Source of the DNA: Halichondria panicea
Taxonomy: Eukaryota > Porifera > Demospongiae > Suberitida > Halichondriidae
Reading direction: 5' to 3'
Assembly: GCF_963675165.1 (NCBI RefSeq)
Contig: NC_087391.1
Span: 3,770,646 to 3,834,645 of the forward strand
Length of the DNA stretch: 64,000 nt
Positions 1 through 12,439 of this stretch are shown piece after piece; the first letter of the stretch is position 1; each line of letters starts with the position of its first letter. Below the pieces are notes generated by a model that was given only the letters and a program-made list of their open reading frames with translations, had not been told where the DNA came from and made no database searches. A program made the translations under genes and the position numbers.

Positions 1-329
1 GCTCCTCATGGAGTAAGGACCCAGAGTCATGCTTATACAGAGACAGCAATTCTATAGCTTTGTATTGTAGTGACCCTTTTCCATTGTTCCTGGTGCGGGA
101 TCACTTCAGCTGTAAATACGTAGGGTGCCTCGAATAAAGGCCGCGTGTATAGTTAGCAGCTGCCAACGTGCAACGTGCAATAAGTTTTTAGCATTTGCTC
201 GCTTTTATTCGACAACGAAGCTTTATTATCATTAAAATCTGCCAAATTAAAACTACTACCTTGTTGTTTTGAGGCTATCCATGGCATAAACACAGTGCTA
301 TCGCATCCAGGTGAGTAGACTCAGAATAC

Positions 330-330
<1 letters not shown>

Positions 331-367
<37 letters not shown>
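331..367. repeat. (CAGA)n microsatellite
   Basis: About nine uninterrupted copies of the tetranucleotide cAGA are visible. It is a simple sequence repeat; a reading frame across it on the minus strand is not a gene. Confidence 0.95.
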
Positions 368-401
368 TACTGTATCCGCTGGCTGTGGCACAGCCTCGGG
401 T

Positions 402-485
402 AATTATTATATGATCCCCATGGTGGATTGGTGGGTGGCTTAAGTTAGAACCATCCACCAATCCACTCATGGGGATCATATAATT
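402..485. repeat. Long inverted repeat (hairpin)
   Basis: Two arms of about 35 bp, at 402-438 and 451-485, are near-perfect reverse complements, with cores 'atatgatccccatg' and 'catggggatcatat'. A loop of about 12 bp separates them. It is probably a small foldback element. There is no sign that it is an RNA gene. Confidence 0.8.
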
Positions 486-1095
486 TCTGCCATGTATGAT
501 CGATCTAGGGGAATCCATCTACGGTGTGACAGTACTCTACATACATAGATCTAATTATGATAAAAAGAGCCCAATGTGAATTAACCTACGTCTACCTTGA
601 GACATCAACCTTACTTGCTATTAATGGTAGCATGCACATCTAGTTTCCAGTGAAGCTGAAAGCCTAAGCCTTGTAGGGTACAGAAGTCATTGCACTACAC
701 ATTTTCTGATGTATAGATTTATAGTGTAATACCTAACTTACATGTACGAGCTGGAACAACAGGTAGACCGGTGTACGTGTCACTGTGCTATCCATTCCTT
801 CGGTTCTTCAGGTTCAGTAGATCCAGTAGGGTGTATCTATGTATCATTGTATAATGTATGTATCTAGCTAGATCTACTGGATCTATTAATTAATACTAGA
901 TATATGTATAATAGTACAGTGTCGTGAGCAGAGACAGAGTGAAGTAGGTGAGCCAAGAGACAGAGTCTCTAGTGCGCATGTCACAGCTTTGTCATCAGGC
1001 CGTGTTTTGTCTAATCTAATTCTTTATTGTCAGGCGCTAGGCGCTATAAACAGATAAAAATCGGCAAACTTAATTAAAAGGTGAAATCGAACAAG

Positions 1096-3070
1096 ATGAA
1101 TCGTGAGGTGATCATCTATGGTTTTGCTGGTGCCGTAGGTCTCACTGCAGCAGCTACTGGGGTCTACTTTCTCAGAAAGAAACTGCTGCAAAGATGCTCA
1201 AAGGTTGCACGTTGCACGAGTAACAAGTAGCTGTGTAGACTATGTTGATTGTTCTATTCTAATAATTTTCCTGTCTCGTTGCCATTTCCAGAATCCTTAT
1301 GAAGATTCTAAGATGGTTAATGAGTACCTGGGTCTTCACTACTGCCCCCCTGAGGAGTATATGAGCTATGAAGAAGGGCCAAAGAGTGCTCTTGACTTTC
1401 CTCTACGCTGTGCCCAGCTTTGTATCAAGCATAAACCCGTGAGTTAAGTTAGAGTGGCTGCTTGTTTCTGTCCAGCTATTGCTAGTTGGTACGTCTACAG
1501 TATTGGTCCTAGCTAGTTAATACCCTGACCAGAAGACGAAAGATTGGACAAAACAATGCCCTGAGTTCCATAAAGTAGCGAAAGCTGAAGTTCTATGTAT
1601 TTATCCCTAACTTTTCATCAGGTGTTCTTTGTGCACAAACAACATTCCCACCCAAACATTGCAGGAAGATGTCCCCAGTCGAGCACTGGACATTGGCTGT
1701 GCTGTCGGGCGGTCCACCTTTGAGCTGGCCACAGAGTTTGAAGAGGTAGTGGGCATCGACTACTCTTCTGCATTCATTGCCAAGTGTCAGCAGCTCAAGA
1801 TCACTGGAGAGTCTGAGTATTCACTCACTGTGGAGGGGGATATAGTCGAGAAGAAAAATGCTCAGGTTCATCCAAACATTGTAAGTTTTAGAGCTACGCA
1901 TTGAATGCCCATTTAGCTACATGATGTTGTATTCATATTGTATAACCTTCTAGCCTGGAATAAATATGCTGGTTTTAAGTATTAAATGTACCTCCAACTT
2001 TGTACTTGCACGTAAGTACAAATTACTCCTCTTATTTGTTCCAGAATCGAACGAGGGCTCATTTCATGGTGGAGGATGCTTGTTCCCTGCCTGAGCTAGG
2101 CCAGTTCAGCTGTGTGCTAGCCGCTAACCTTATATGTCGGCTCCCTGATTGCACCCTATTCCTGAACAGGCTGCCTGGGATGGTGATACCTGGTGGTATA
2201 GTGGTGTTCACCAATCCCTTCACCTGGCTTGAGCAGTACACACCCAAGGTGAGCAGAGAGAGTTGAGGACTGCAAGCAGAGGAATAGTTTAGGACAGCCA
2301 CTTAACTTCAGTGCATGTAGTTACTAAGCCCATATTTTAGACTGCCAATTTTTGGATAAGTAAAGTGTCATAATTATGCCAGGTCTGACGAGTGTCCATA
2401 ACGTGGTTGGAAGCCCAAACTTCAGAAGCTTTCCTCTATTTGGTACAGTCCTATTTTAAATGTATGAGGTCATCTAACATCATATTCTTTAATAGGTGGT
2501 GGGGGCTTCAAGACTGTTTTATCTGTAGTTCACGTTCTTGGATCTGTTTTACCCTTACAGGGTGTCATACAGGATTTTGAAGTAGAGGGGGAAAATAAGG
2601 CATGCTTGTATATAAGAATATTTTGCTAAAAAAAGGTCAACTGTTATTTCAATACCCCCGGCTATGGACACTCAGTCATACATAAATGCAAATTTTAGAG
2701 GAGGGGGATTGGAGCCAGAGGGGGAATATCCCTCTTCCCCCTCCCCCCTGTATGACACCCTGCCTTAGGCCTTTCTACCAGCAGCCTATAATATGTACAT
2801 GGACGACAAGTTGTATTCAGTGTCCTTTTAATCTGTTCAGAAATTGCTGCTGAATCTGTTAATTTTTTCCCCTTGTTGCAGTCCAAGTGGCTTGGTGGCT
2901 ATGTAGATAAGAATGGTGTTGAAGTGAGAGGATTTGATGCCCTCTGCCGTATTCTCAGCCCAGATTTTGAGCTAGTGGAGCAGGAGAACATGCCGTTCCT
3001 GATACGAGAAACTGTGAGAAAACACCAGTGGACTGTAGCCCACGCGTCTGTGTGGAGAAGAAAGAAGTGA
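1096..3070 (+). CDS. Ovothiol-synthase-type methyltransferase, single-domain, membrane-anchored
   Basis: Five exons join in frame: 1096-1203, 1292-1438, 1665-1880, 2045-2248 and 2882-3070, giving 287 residues. Residues 1-36 carry a hydrophobic segment (IIYGFAGAVGLTAAATGVYF) followed by RKK, which looks like a signal anchor. The rest matches the C-terminal methyltransferase domain of OvoA, the enzyme that N-methylates the imidazole of mercaptohistidine in ovothiol synthesis. Visible marks are NPYED..VNEYLGLHY near the start, the SAM motif ALDIGCAVGRSTFELA, VVGIDYSSAFI, PFTWLEQYTPKSKWLGG, and the ending MPFLIRETVRKHQWTVAHAS. The sulfoxide synthase half of OvoA is absent. A stand-alone enzyme could methylate free mercaptohistidine or another thiol-histidine; its true substrate cannot be read from sequence. 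Family assignment is firm; localisation is inference. Confidence 0.88.
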
Positions 3071-3209
3071 AACAAACAGAATCCAATATTGATTAGCTAC
3101 TATGATCTTGTTCACAGTGTCACAGGGTTTTGTATAACTTTAATGGGTAATGATGGTAGTTTAAAAAAAATTAATATTAAACATCTGCCACATGGTCGTG
3201 GTATTGGTG

Positions 3210-5581
3210 ATGGAGGCTTTGACACCAGAACAAAGAAGTCAGTTGGAGGTTACCCAGGTTAGCAGAAAGAGTCCAAATAATCAGAGAAGTCTTTACTGAA
3301 GCGTTGTATTATTTGTAATTCATAGATATCTCACACATGCACAATGATTTAATGATTACATCACACTTTGAAATGCTGGTCTGCTTAATCAATATAGGCG
3401 CAATGTATTGGGTGTATGATCAACGGTGCTCAGTACTCTACAAATAATTTGTAAACTAGCGTATATTATTATACACTCGTACCAACCGTAACTATAAATT
3501 ATACACGTACCGTAATACCTCTAATTAAGCTGACCCTTCAAATATGCGACACCCTAAAAGTAGCCACAGCTGCGTTGACAATTATTTTTTAATGTCGTGT
3601 CCTAAATGGAGGTAATGTAGCCACTCTAGCCTCGATTCTAGCACACTGGAAAATACACGTTTTTAAGCGGCTATAAATCGAGGTAAGTAGACTGATTAGA
3701 GCTACCTCCAATTAGATACGGCCCTCTAAATATGCGACACCAGGTCTTCAACATAATTGTTCAATCCCAAAAGAAGCGACTAAAAAGTGTTGCCTTAATT
3801 AGATCGGAATTTAGAGGGTCGTAGGTAGCTTTACTTAGTCTACTTGCCTCGATTTCAGGCCGCTTAAAAACACGTGTTTCCAGTGGGCTAGAATCGAGGC
3901 TAAATGTGGCTAAATTTACCTCAATTTTGGGTGCTACATTATTGTCAACAGCTGTCGCTACTTTTAGAGGGGTAAGAAAAGTGATGGTGTCACATCTTTA
4001 GAGGGTCACCTTAACTAGAGGTTATACGGTACATGCATATAGCTAGTACGTCATCACATGTTTCAACTCGTGCATGTAGCTTCTTACAAGCTATGTTTCA
4101 CTTATAACTTATAATTATAAGTGTCTTTGTGTTGGTTGCAGTTCAAAGACTTTCTCACGACATATAACAATGTCACTGAGAATTGCTTCACAGAGTGTGT
4201 GAATGACTTCACTGCGAGAAGGCTATCAAAACACGAGGTAATGAGCGATTGTTGTTCATACTAACATGTACTACGGTAGAAATGGATTGTTAGGGCATGC
4301 GCTAATGGATCAAAAGCAGAACTGTATGCACTTATATTTGAGGATGCGCTTATATAATGCAGTCATTTTCGAGACCCACCCTAGTAATCAGATGTCTCTG
4401 TGACAAGTAATGACCCGCTAGCTAGCTAGCTGTATTAAAGAGAGCGAGCTAGGCAAGCAAGTAACACTAACTAGATCAGTATCATACATAATTATTATTA
4501 CTATTTCATATAATTATTACAACATTTAAACAAAAACATTCATATTGACCAGGAACTGGATCAAAAAGTGTCTAAGTTCACTTTGTCTAAGTCTCACAAG
4601 ATAACAGCATATGCCCAAAGTGTCCTTCCAGATGGATCACAAGCTATACAGCTACCGTGCACTGTACAAGCTAAATCTTCACTAATTTCTCACATAATAG
4701 AAAAGCGCTTAAATAGTCTATTCGAGTACTGCAGTTGAGCATTGCTTAAAATCAAGATGCGCTTATAATTGAGTAAGCACTCTAATAATCCATTTTTTAC
4801 GGTATGGTCTTAATCCAAGATGGACAGTGATTATAATGGCTTGGGTGCGCGTGCACAGCGAGGTATACGGTTATGTTTTCGTATCTGTGTGTGTAGACTG
4901 CTTACAGCTGTTCAATAGTAAATGAAGTGCAAGCAAAAGTTTCTATATGCTTCTAATTACGATATTTTCTTGGATTTCAATTTGTGAATTAGCAAAATAA
5001 TGCTTCGTTCTTGAGTTATAGCTACATTTGCTTATTTGGAATGCCATTGTAGCCTTTTCAGAACAGTGCGTAGCAAAACTTGTCCATGAAGTGTTGCTAC
5101 CTACTTAGTGATTATGCCTCGAGGCGTAGCCGCACAAGGGGTACAGTAAAGTTGACTGTGTGTGTGTCTGTCTATCTGTGTTGTGTTACAATGCGACAAA
5201 AACTAACAGCTTCTATATAGGCTTCTAGCCACGTTCTCTTGGATTTTGATTCCTCAATTTGCAAACTAAAGCTTCTTTCTCGAGTTATAGCTAGTTTGAC
5301 TCAGTCTCTTCAGAATCTTTCATAGCATCATCGTTTGCACAAACTTTCTATTCAATTTATGAGTTCCTTGTACTAAAGCCCTAGCTGTTTGTTAGCTACA
5401 AGAGTCAGAAAAGAGCGGCAAAGCTTACACTGTCAGCAGCCCTTGTAAACTCTGACCTCATTGCAGATCCACCCCTTTTTCATTGGCAGGAAATGCAAAA
5501 TACTTCCACATTGTAGATCTACATGCTTTTATCCTTGAAGATCATTATGCCTCGTGCGCATGTGCAAGCGAGGTATACGGT

Positions 5582-5616
<35 letters not shown>

Positions 5617-6702
5617 AGACTGCTACAGCTAATCAAGGATCAATGAACTGTTTCTATAGACTTTTAATAACGTTTTCTTGGATTTTAATTCATTGATTTG
5701 CAAAATAATGCTTCGTTCTCGAGTTATGCCTACTTTTGCTTACTTGGAATGTCATTGCAGCCTTTTCAGAAGAGTGCGTAGCAAAATTTGTTCATGGAGT
5801 GTTGCTACTCTACTTAGCTCTAGAACGCCAGCTATTGGTATCTGCAAGAGTGAGAAGAGAGCTGCAAGGCTCTGCTGATGCAGCCATTCATTTTAGACAT
5901 GGACTTTTGGCATCAATCGCTTTTAACAACAATCATAGTCGATCATTACCCACTCTTTGTGAGTTTCTCTGTGATTTTGGATTCTGCCTGCATGCAGCAA
6001 AATTTATAAAAATGTTCATCATGATATAATGTGTGCTATTGCTATAATAGCTAGTAGCTTTATATTATGTAGCTTTGACACCTCCATCGAGGCATCAGCA
6101 CCAGCGTTGCTTGCATCAATCGTGGTCGATCATTTCCCACTCTTTGAATTTCCCTGGCCCTGTGATAATACATGCAGATGCATGCAGCAAAATTACCATA
6201 AGAAAATTATAGTATCTGTGTGTATTAGCAATAGCTAGTAGCTTAGCGTTGACACATTTACCGAGGCATCAGCACCGGTGGTGCTTTTATTCATCAAGCC
6301 ATCAGATAGATTTAATTCTTTTTGACCGAAAGCAAAACATGGCGAGAGGTATTAGCACAGCGCAGTTTGCAAGAGTGAGAAAGCTGTAAGACTGCACTTC
6401 TTAGCTGCTTCATGCAGAAACCATTAATAGTATGGACTTTGAACTTTGAACTTTGATATCCTTTTTAGCAAGATCGTATGTAATTTCATATTTGGTGCCT
6501 CCATCAGCACAGGTGCTTTCATAGCATCAGTTTTGAGCTGTTAATTTTTATGGTCAGTGTGTGTTTATTGTTTTCCTTCTAACAGAATGAGTGCTGCATG
6601 AACTGTGTGGACAAGTACGTGAAAATGAGTCAACGGATTACTATGAGATTGCAGGAACACTTACAAATGCAACAAACCAATGCTCCAAATGGAACTTCAT
6701 AG
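3210..6702 (+). CDS. TIMM9: Mitochondrial inner membrane import chaperone Tim9
   Basis: Three exons, 3210-3257, 4142-4237 and 6586-6702, join in phase 0 to give 86 residues. The protein has the twin CX3C motifs of small Tim proteins (CFTEC and CCMNC), the Tim9-typical FKDFLTTYNNVTENCF stretch, and KYVKMSQRITMRLQEH in the second helix. Small Tims form a Tim9-Tim10 hexamer in the intermembrane space that escorts carrier and beta-barrel precursors; the cysteines form two disulfides. An upstream in-frame ATG at 3192 would add six residues (MVVVLV); 3210 fits the family length better. The ATG lies only 139 bp after the methyltransferase stop codon, so the promoter must be very compact or inside that gene. 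Both introns are large for this locus and are filled with repeats, including a 0.5-kb MITE in intron 1. A possible polyadenylation signal AATAAA is at 6947. Confidence 0.95.
3508..4032. mobile_element. Palindromic MITE in TIMM9 intron 1
   Basis: The whole 525-bp segment folds back on itself. It starts 'taccgtaatacctctaatt' and ends with the complementary 'aactagaggttatacggta'. Internal mirrored blocks include 'cctcgatt' with 'aatcgagg' and 'gcggc..' with '..gccgc'. No protein is encoded. A related copy lies at 35,760-36,083, so this is a family of non-autonomous DNA elements. Confidence 0.85.
4548..4800. repeat. Dispersed repeat, copy 1
   Basis: This segment of TIMM9 intron 2 begins 'gaccaggaactgga' and ends 'gtaagcactctaataatcc'. 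It has a diverged direct copy at 13,325-13,620 sharing the same order of blocks ('aagataac', 'cagttgagca', 'aatcaagatgc', 'taagcac'). No coding capacity is seen. Confidence 0.7.
4850..6270. repeat. Cluster of dispersed repeats in TIMM9 intron 2
   Basis: Two direct units (about 4,850-5,100 and 5,548-5,800) begin near 'cgaggtatacggt' and contain 'aataatgcttcgttct' and 'agccttttcaga'. Inverse copies of the same family lie at about 11,100-11,340 and 44,130-44,365, and a fragment at 48,235-48,325. Bases 5590-5617 are a pure (GT)n tract inside the second unit. At 5,890-6,270 a second family with 'cgaggcatcagcacc' occurs twice. Reading frames found here are repeat artefacts. Confidence 0.75.
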
Positions 6703-9700
6703 TGCACAGGTTATTAATTAGTGACATTTATTACTTAGCACATGCACCTTTATGATTGTGAAATATTATCACATTGGAGAGTGTAATGAAAAGATAACGT
6801 GGTTTAGGAATTAAGATTAAAGTCGTGTACGATGGAATTTACTTCATTACTCGCAAGAGATGTAGTAAATAACACATCTTGATTGTCCTAGTTGTCCTAG
6901 CATAATACATTTTGTTTTGCCATCAAGTTGTATTGGTCGGATACTAAATAAATCTCTATATTAAAAGGAGGCTTTAGGGAAGATGAGGTAATGCTTATAG
7001 CACATAAAATAGAGGCTTACCTAAGTCGTCTTGTCACTCCGCTACATAGCTATATACATATCTAGGCCTCCTCTTGTGCAATGAACACAGACACATGGCT
7101 GTTATGAGATTATTATTTTAGCACGCATGCGCATCATATAACTGTGACCTTTGGCCTTCAATCTTTGCACGCTTGGACACTATGACCTAGCAAGTAGCTA
7201 AATGGCCGGTCAAATAGGTTAATAGCTCGGAAATTGACCGATACCCGACTGTTATTTATACCTCTGACTCAGAAGAGGTACACAGGCACGGTGCAGCTAT
7301 AGCAATTAATCTACATTCCGCTCGTGTGGTATATTATTGCTGAGTCAGCTAATCTAATACTATTTGTGGGGAGCAAATTATACAGTGGTGGTGTTTATTT
7401 TGTGTTCTTGTACACAAATTGCTCATTTGGGACCCGGGAACCTGGCCTTTATATCACAGTAGGCAGGCCGGGATAGCTGCTAAGTTCCATTAAAATCTGT
7501 GGTGCGTCAAGTACTACTTCAGTCAATATTCAACAGATACTGATACAGGGGACCATTTTGAAGGGACAATGCTAGTAACTGTTTCATTGGATCTTCTTGG
7601 TTAATGTTTATGATCCGAGATAACTCCTCTCTTTTCTACCACTAGGAAACTATCACAGTTTGTTTTTACATGCATTCACAGTTCTTCCTCTAGATAAACA
7701 CCTATAGCACAAAGTACTGATTGCATACCGCTAATTCTACACATTATAATTATTATATCACGGTGTCAAGATAACAAGGCTGTAATAACAGTCATACAGT
7801 CCCTTCCGTGTTATTTACTCGGTCGCGTAGCCATGAGGCATTGTTTGGTAAGGGGTTGTCGTAACATAAAACACATAATTATAGCATGACATTCTTTGCA
7901 ATACAGGCAGCTCGCCCTCGGGGCTGCGCCCTTATCCTTGTGCCTGTGTATTTCATAAAACAGCTGGCTTCATGCTGTATCTATTACATACACCACTCTA
8001 AAGTCCACGTCCATTACACACAAATTACGTCCTTGGATAGCTTATAGCCTCGTTACATTTATCTGGTTGTCGACTAATTAGAAAAAACTGAATACAGCAT
8101 TAGAGCGGGTTGTTTAATGTTTTCTACGTCACCATTCTGAGCTACAGGTACAAATGTTTTAGAATACGAAATATTAAAACGTGCATGGTAGTTCATACGA
8201 ACATTTGCTCCAATGAAAATTACCCGCTACCATTGTAACGGGAAATTTTTGTGAGGTGCAAAATTTCGCGTTTTTCGAGGGCAGAGCAGTTAACGCGAAA
8301 ATTAAAACTAGGAGAAACTCCCACGCACCGGTATTTCACATGCAAGCTCTTGGTGTGGTTTCTTGGCATTTAAATGCGAATGTTACAACCGCGAACATTT
8401 TTTTTGAGGGCTCTCGAGCCTAGCCGCGGTTACAATGGCGTCAATGCTAGTTGCTATGCACAAAACCAGGGAACACTATGAGTTTCGCTAGCGAAGCCTG
8501 CAGTTTTATACGCTTTAGTATTTACTATAAATCTATTAGAAGCTATGTACACGCCAAGAAAACAGTGGATAACAACAGTAGATGTTATGTGCTTTTTGAG
8601 ACTTCTGTATTGTTTTTTTTTGCCTATAGATAAGTTAGTTATTGACAGTTATTGACTTGCTTGTTAATATAAATTATCAGTATCTGAGTCAGGCGTTTTG
8701 TTCTTTTTATACACTCTGTTGTTGAATAATCCAGCCATGCATCATAATAAATGTTTGCCCTGTACTTAGTAAACCGTTATCTACTCCTGCTATGATACCA
8801 TACACCTTATCTCTTTCCTTGGCAATCTGTTGTAGAAATTACAACAATGGGTAAGGAATCGTTATGATGAATTAGATGAAGTTGTATGTGAGCTCCTCCC
8901 TGACAAACAAACTGTAGTCTAGGTAACCGCCTTATCAGTCAAGTAGGCTAAAAATCTGTGTCCTTTGATGTAAGCTTTGATGTCTCTTTGTGCATATGTA
9001 GTTATAAAAAAAAAAAAAAAAAAAAAAGAAACCTTTGACTAGCTAGGAAGAGTAGCAGCAGTAGTAGTAGCAGTGCAAGCAGGACTAGACTAGATTAAAA
9101 AGTTGGTGGAAAGAATAACTGACCGTTTGGACGTCACCTGGCTGCCAGACTTTCATCTGGACTCTTCCCCCTGAGTAGCTGGCCTTTCTCTAAGCCACAA
9201 AACTGAGCAAGAAGCTGAAGAAGCAGCTAGACAGAGACATGTACCTAGCCTTGAGAATTGGGAGGCGTGGCTCAACTAGTTAGCCCAGCCCAGAGGAATT
9301 GTTACCGTGGGTACTGAACAACCGTAGAAGTAGGGCTACCCCTGGCTTTACTGAATTAACTAGCTGTGTCTGCTGTCTAGTTGGACCAGATTTAGCTAGA
9401 TAATGGGGTAGAGAATAGTTGAGCGGTGCTGTGTGTAGCTTGAACTGTACTGGCTGGCAAGAATCTAGTAAGCACCCTATGCACTGATAACTCGTCAGAA
9501 TGGAGGGTATGTTCTAGGGATCTGGACAGCTGTACATCCAAAGGAGCCAGGGAGTGCCAATCATCTTCTCCCAGTCTCTGACACGCTAAACAAAAGGAGC
9601 TAGAACTGGGAGTCCCAGCTAGAATTGCTAGCCGGATCTAGACTAATAGAATGACATGGAGGCGTGGTGAGGCCGGATCCACACTAATTGATCGACCTAA

Positions 9701-10042
9701 AGACGCTCCTGTTCCAGATTTCACGAATGGCAAGGAAAGGGATATAGCAGGAAATTTTTAATACATCGGTTATTATATCATCCCCTCAAGTTACACAGTT
9801 AGCTGTACAGCCCTCGTCCATAAGTAATGAAAGCACCGTGGGTGCTGATGCCTCGGTGGATGTGTCAAACTACATAACATAAAGCTACTAGCTATTGCTG
9901 ATATCATAATGTTCTAGCGCTGCGCTTACAGCATGGATAACTTTCACACAACAAGTTATTAGTTTTAATAGTGACAGATTTTGATGAAGCGTCGTTGTCG
10001 AATAAAAGCTAAGAAGCTTGAACTTGCACGGTGGCAGCTATA

Positions 10043-10282
10043 CAGTAGAACCTCGATTATCCGGACACCTTGGTTTCAGAGGCAGGTCGGATAACCGAAT
10101 AGATAAACCATGCCTTGATCCACCCACTTTATTGATAAACAGCAGTGCCACATGGCTGTCTGCGCATGCGCAGAAGATAAGCAGACCTGTCTCCATAGTA
10201 ATAGCTGCAATGTGCAATCGCATTTCAAGGACACGCCCATTTTTTAAAAGAAACTTCCAAGCCGAATAATCGAGGTTCTACT
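10043..10282. mobile_element. pogo/Tigger-like MITE inserted in an older repeat
   Basis: The ends are 'cagtagaacctcgattat' and its complement, the typical terminal inverted repeat style of pogo/Tigger relatives, next to TA. It interrupts a reversed copy of the repeat found at bases 40-240: the repeat reads '..ggcagcta' on the left and resumes 'gctaactacacgcagcc' on the right. No transposase is encoded. A sister copy is at 20,777-21,107. Confidence 0.85.
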
Positions 10283-11349
10283 AGCTAACTACACGCAGCC
10301 TTTATTCGATGTAAACTACGTACTTATAGTTGAAGTGATCCCTTACCAGGAACAATGGAACAGGGTCACTAAAATAGAAAGCTAGAATAATGATTTATGG
10401 TTGTTGCTTCTTTACTTATTTCCCCACAGAGCCCACAGGAGCTCTAAACTATTTCTAAGACTCCAGGTTTCTTTGCTGCCTTTGCAAATTTGCTGTGATT
10501 CTAGTCTACAATGAATCAACATGCCTCTAGCTCCTGTTACTGCTGCTTAGCCAGCACTTTTTTGGTTGCTATACACCTGTAGATCATGCCAACAGCCGAG
10601 GGTTAGCACTTCAGTGCTATAGTTTCTTTGTATCTGGAAACTCAAAGGGTGGCAAAGGATCGACCATAATTATGATTAATGCTAAAAAGGATGCCAAAAG
10701 TACTAAGTCTAAAAGCTAAACTTAATGGCTGCTGCATCAGTAGAGCCTTGCAGCTTTTTTCTCACCGTGTCTTGCAGCTACCAATAGCTAAAGTCTATTT
10801 GCGTTGAGTTCGACCCCGGAAGTTATGTGGTCAATTATGGCTTCATTTATGCTTTATGTGGTGGACAAGTATGCCTGGGACTTCTACATGGAAAATGTGC
10901 TAGTTGGAGCTTACCAGCTCTACAGCATATAGATAGAAGCAATTTTTAATAAGGAATCCAATGGTATACGAAACTTGAATTTCAGTAACGTATGACAAAG
11001 GTACGACAACTTTATGAAGGTCAAACTCAACACAAGAGACATTAGCGTTCTAGTGCAGAGCTAACTACTAAGTAGAGTAGCAATACTCCATTGGCTATGC
11101 ACTCTTCTGAATAACATTCCTAGTAAGCAAAACTAGGCATATACTCGAATGAAGCATTATTTTGCAAATCCACGAATTAAAATCCGAGAAAATAAGATCC
11201 AAGAAAAACATAACTAAAAACTCTCACTTGCACTTCATTGATCTTGAGTAGCTGTAGCAGTCTACACAGAACACAGACACCCACACAAACACACTACCGT
11301 ATACCTTGCTTGCGCATGTGCACCGAACCATAATAACCTATACAAAGAA

Positions 11350-11620
11350 TTTCAGGTTGGTTGGCAGAAGTTAAAAGTTGGAGTGCAGTCAACCATGACC
11401 ACTAATTACATTAATAGGAAGAAACACACTGTGTGTGGTCATGGTTGAGTGCACTTCAACTTTTAACTTCTGCCAACCCAGAGGAGGTACGACATCTGCG
11501 TGTCAAAGGAAACGTTTTAGACACACATTCCTTAGGTCAAAGTTCGGAATGTGTGTGTTAAAGACATGCAGATGACACGCGGGTGTCGTACCTCCTCTGC
11601 TGCCAACTAATCTGAAATCC
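11350..11620. mobile_element. Nested foldback elements with an 8-9 bp target duplication
   Basis: The outer element is a palindrome starting 'tttcaggttggttggcag' and ending 'ctgccaactaatctgaaa'. Inside its right part sits a second element, 11479-11599, with ends 'cagaggaggtacgacatc' and complement. The inner element is flanked by 'ctgccaacc' and 'ctgccaact', so the insertion made a target duplication of 8 or 9 bp. The same inner family occurs at 62,443-62,568. Neither encodes a protein. Confidence 0.85.
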
Positions 11621-11684
11621 TCTGTACACAGAGTACATGTAGTAGTCACAAATCAGCCGCAAAGTGTCACCGTCTTCCCAACAT

Positions 11685-11870
11685 TGTGTACACACCACAG
11701 TAAGGTTAGCTGTGGGAAACTATAGGGTTTTCCCATCCTGTTTGCACACCATAGGAAGGTTAGCTGTGGGAAACTATATAGGGTTTTCCCAATCCTGTTT
11801 GCACACCACAGGAAGGTTAGCTGTGGGAAACTATAGGGTTTTCCCATCCTGTTTGCAATGTATTTGATGT
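11685..11870. repeat. Minisatellite of about 60 bp, three units
   Basis: Three successive units share 'ggaaggttagctgtggg' and 'ttttcccatcctgtttgcac'. A related single unit occurs near 12,510-12,560. The frames across it, which read in both directions, come only from the repetition. Confidence 0.85.
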
Positions 11871-11965
11871 TTAACGTTCACAGACCACCTGTGCATATGC
11901 ATTGTCAAATCGATACAGTTAAAAAAAGTAAATCCATATAATTATAATTAAACAATCAGATGTCA

Positions 11966-12439
11966 CAGTGGAACCTCCATAAAACGGACACCATTGGGGA
12001 ACAGCCTTTTGGCCACTATAGAGAGGTGGTCTTCGTTGAGAGATTTCAATTGCCAACCACATGTATGCTCTGAGTCAATTCCTGCTCTAAATGAATCTTG
12101 GAGCTTTGCTATAACTGCTTCTCTAGCTCGTACAAACTTTGAAAAGGCTGTAGGGACAAGCTACAGATAGGTTTTCACGATTGTGCAAAATAATGCTATC
12201 TCAGCAATAATTTTCTGCTGATCGATTCTGGGTGTGGCTGTCCGTTCTGGGAAGTTATTTTCTATTGCTAAAACTGATAGGGGACAGACAGCTGCTCGTT
12301 GTACGGTATAGAGAAGTGGTCGTTCCTGAGAGGTTGCTTTACATCAAAGTCATTGTAGTTTCAATCCGGATCTGAGTTTATGGCCGTTTTGTAGCGAATG
12401 GTTCTCTTCAGAATTAAGTGGTCGTTAATGGTTCCATTG
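11966..12439. mobile_element. TIR element with 'cagtggaacctcc' ends
   Basis: The left end reads 'cagtggaacctccataaaac' and the right end is its imperfect complement '..gttccattg'. Internal copies of 'gagaggt' and 'agtggtcgtt' are mirrored. It is a non-autonomous DNA transposon of about 474 bp. A shorter element with the same kind of end ('gagtggaaccccc') is at 63,378-63,520. Confidence 0.7.

Larger units (their letters stand above)
1..1095. other. Non-coding spacer upstream of the first gene
   Basis: No coding exon is recognised. Bases about 40 to 240 belong to a dispersed repeat containing 'cctcgaataaaggccg' and 'ttattcgacaacgaagc'. The same unit returns near 27,525-28,150 (split by a retroelement) and in inverse near 9,985-10,400 (split by a MITE). 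The stretch also holds a tetranucleotide tract and a hairpin, listed separately. The 5' UTR of the methyltransferase probably starts between about 1,000 and 1,095, but no TATA box is obvious. Confidence 0.6.

Noticed and set aside
10806-10830. tRNA-like 'gttcgacc' box B
   Set aside because: No box A, acceptor stem or anticodon arm fits around it; it is part of an inverted dispersed repeat.
11653-11867. Repeated peptide frames on both strands
   Set aside because: They come from a 60-bp tandem repeat; opposite-strand frames are equally open.
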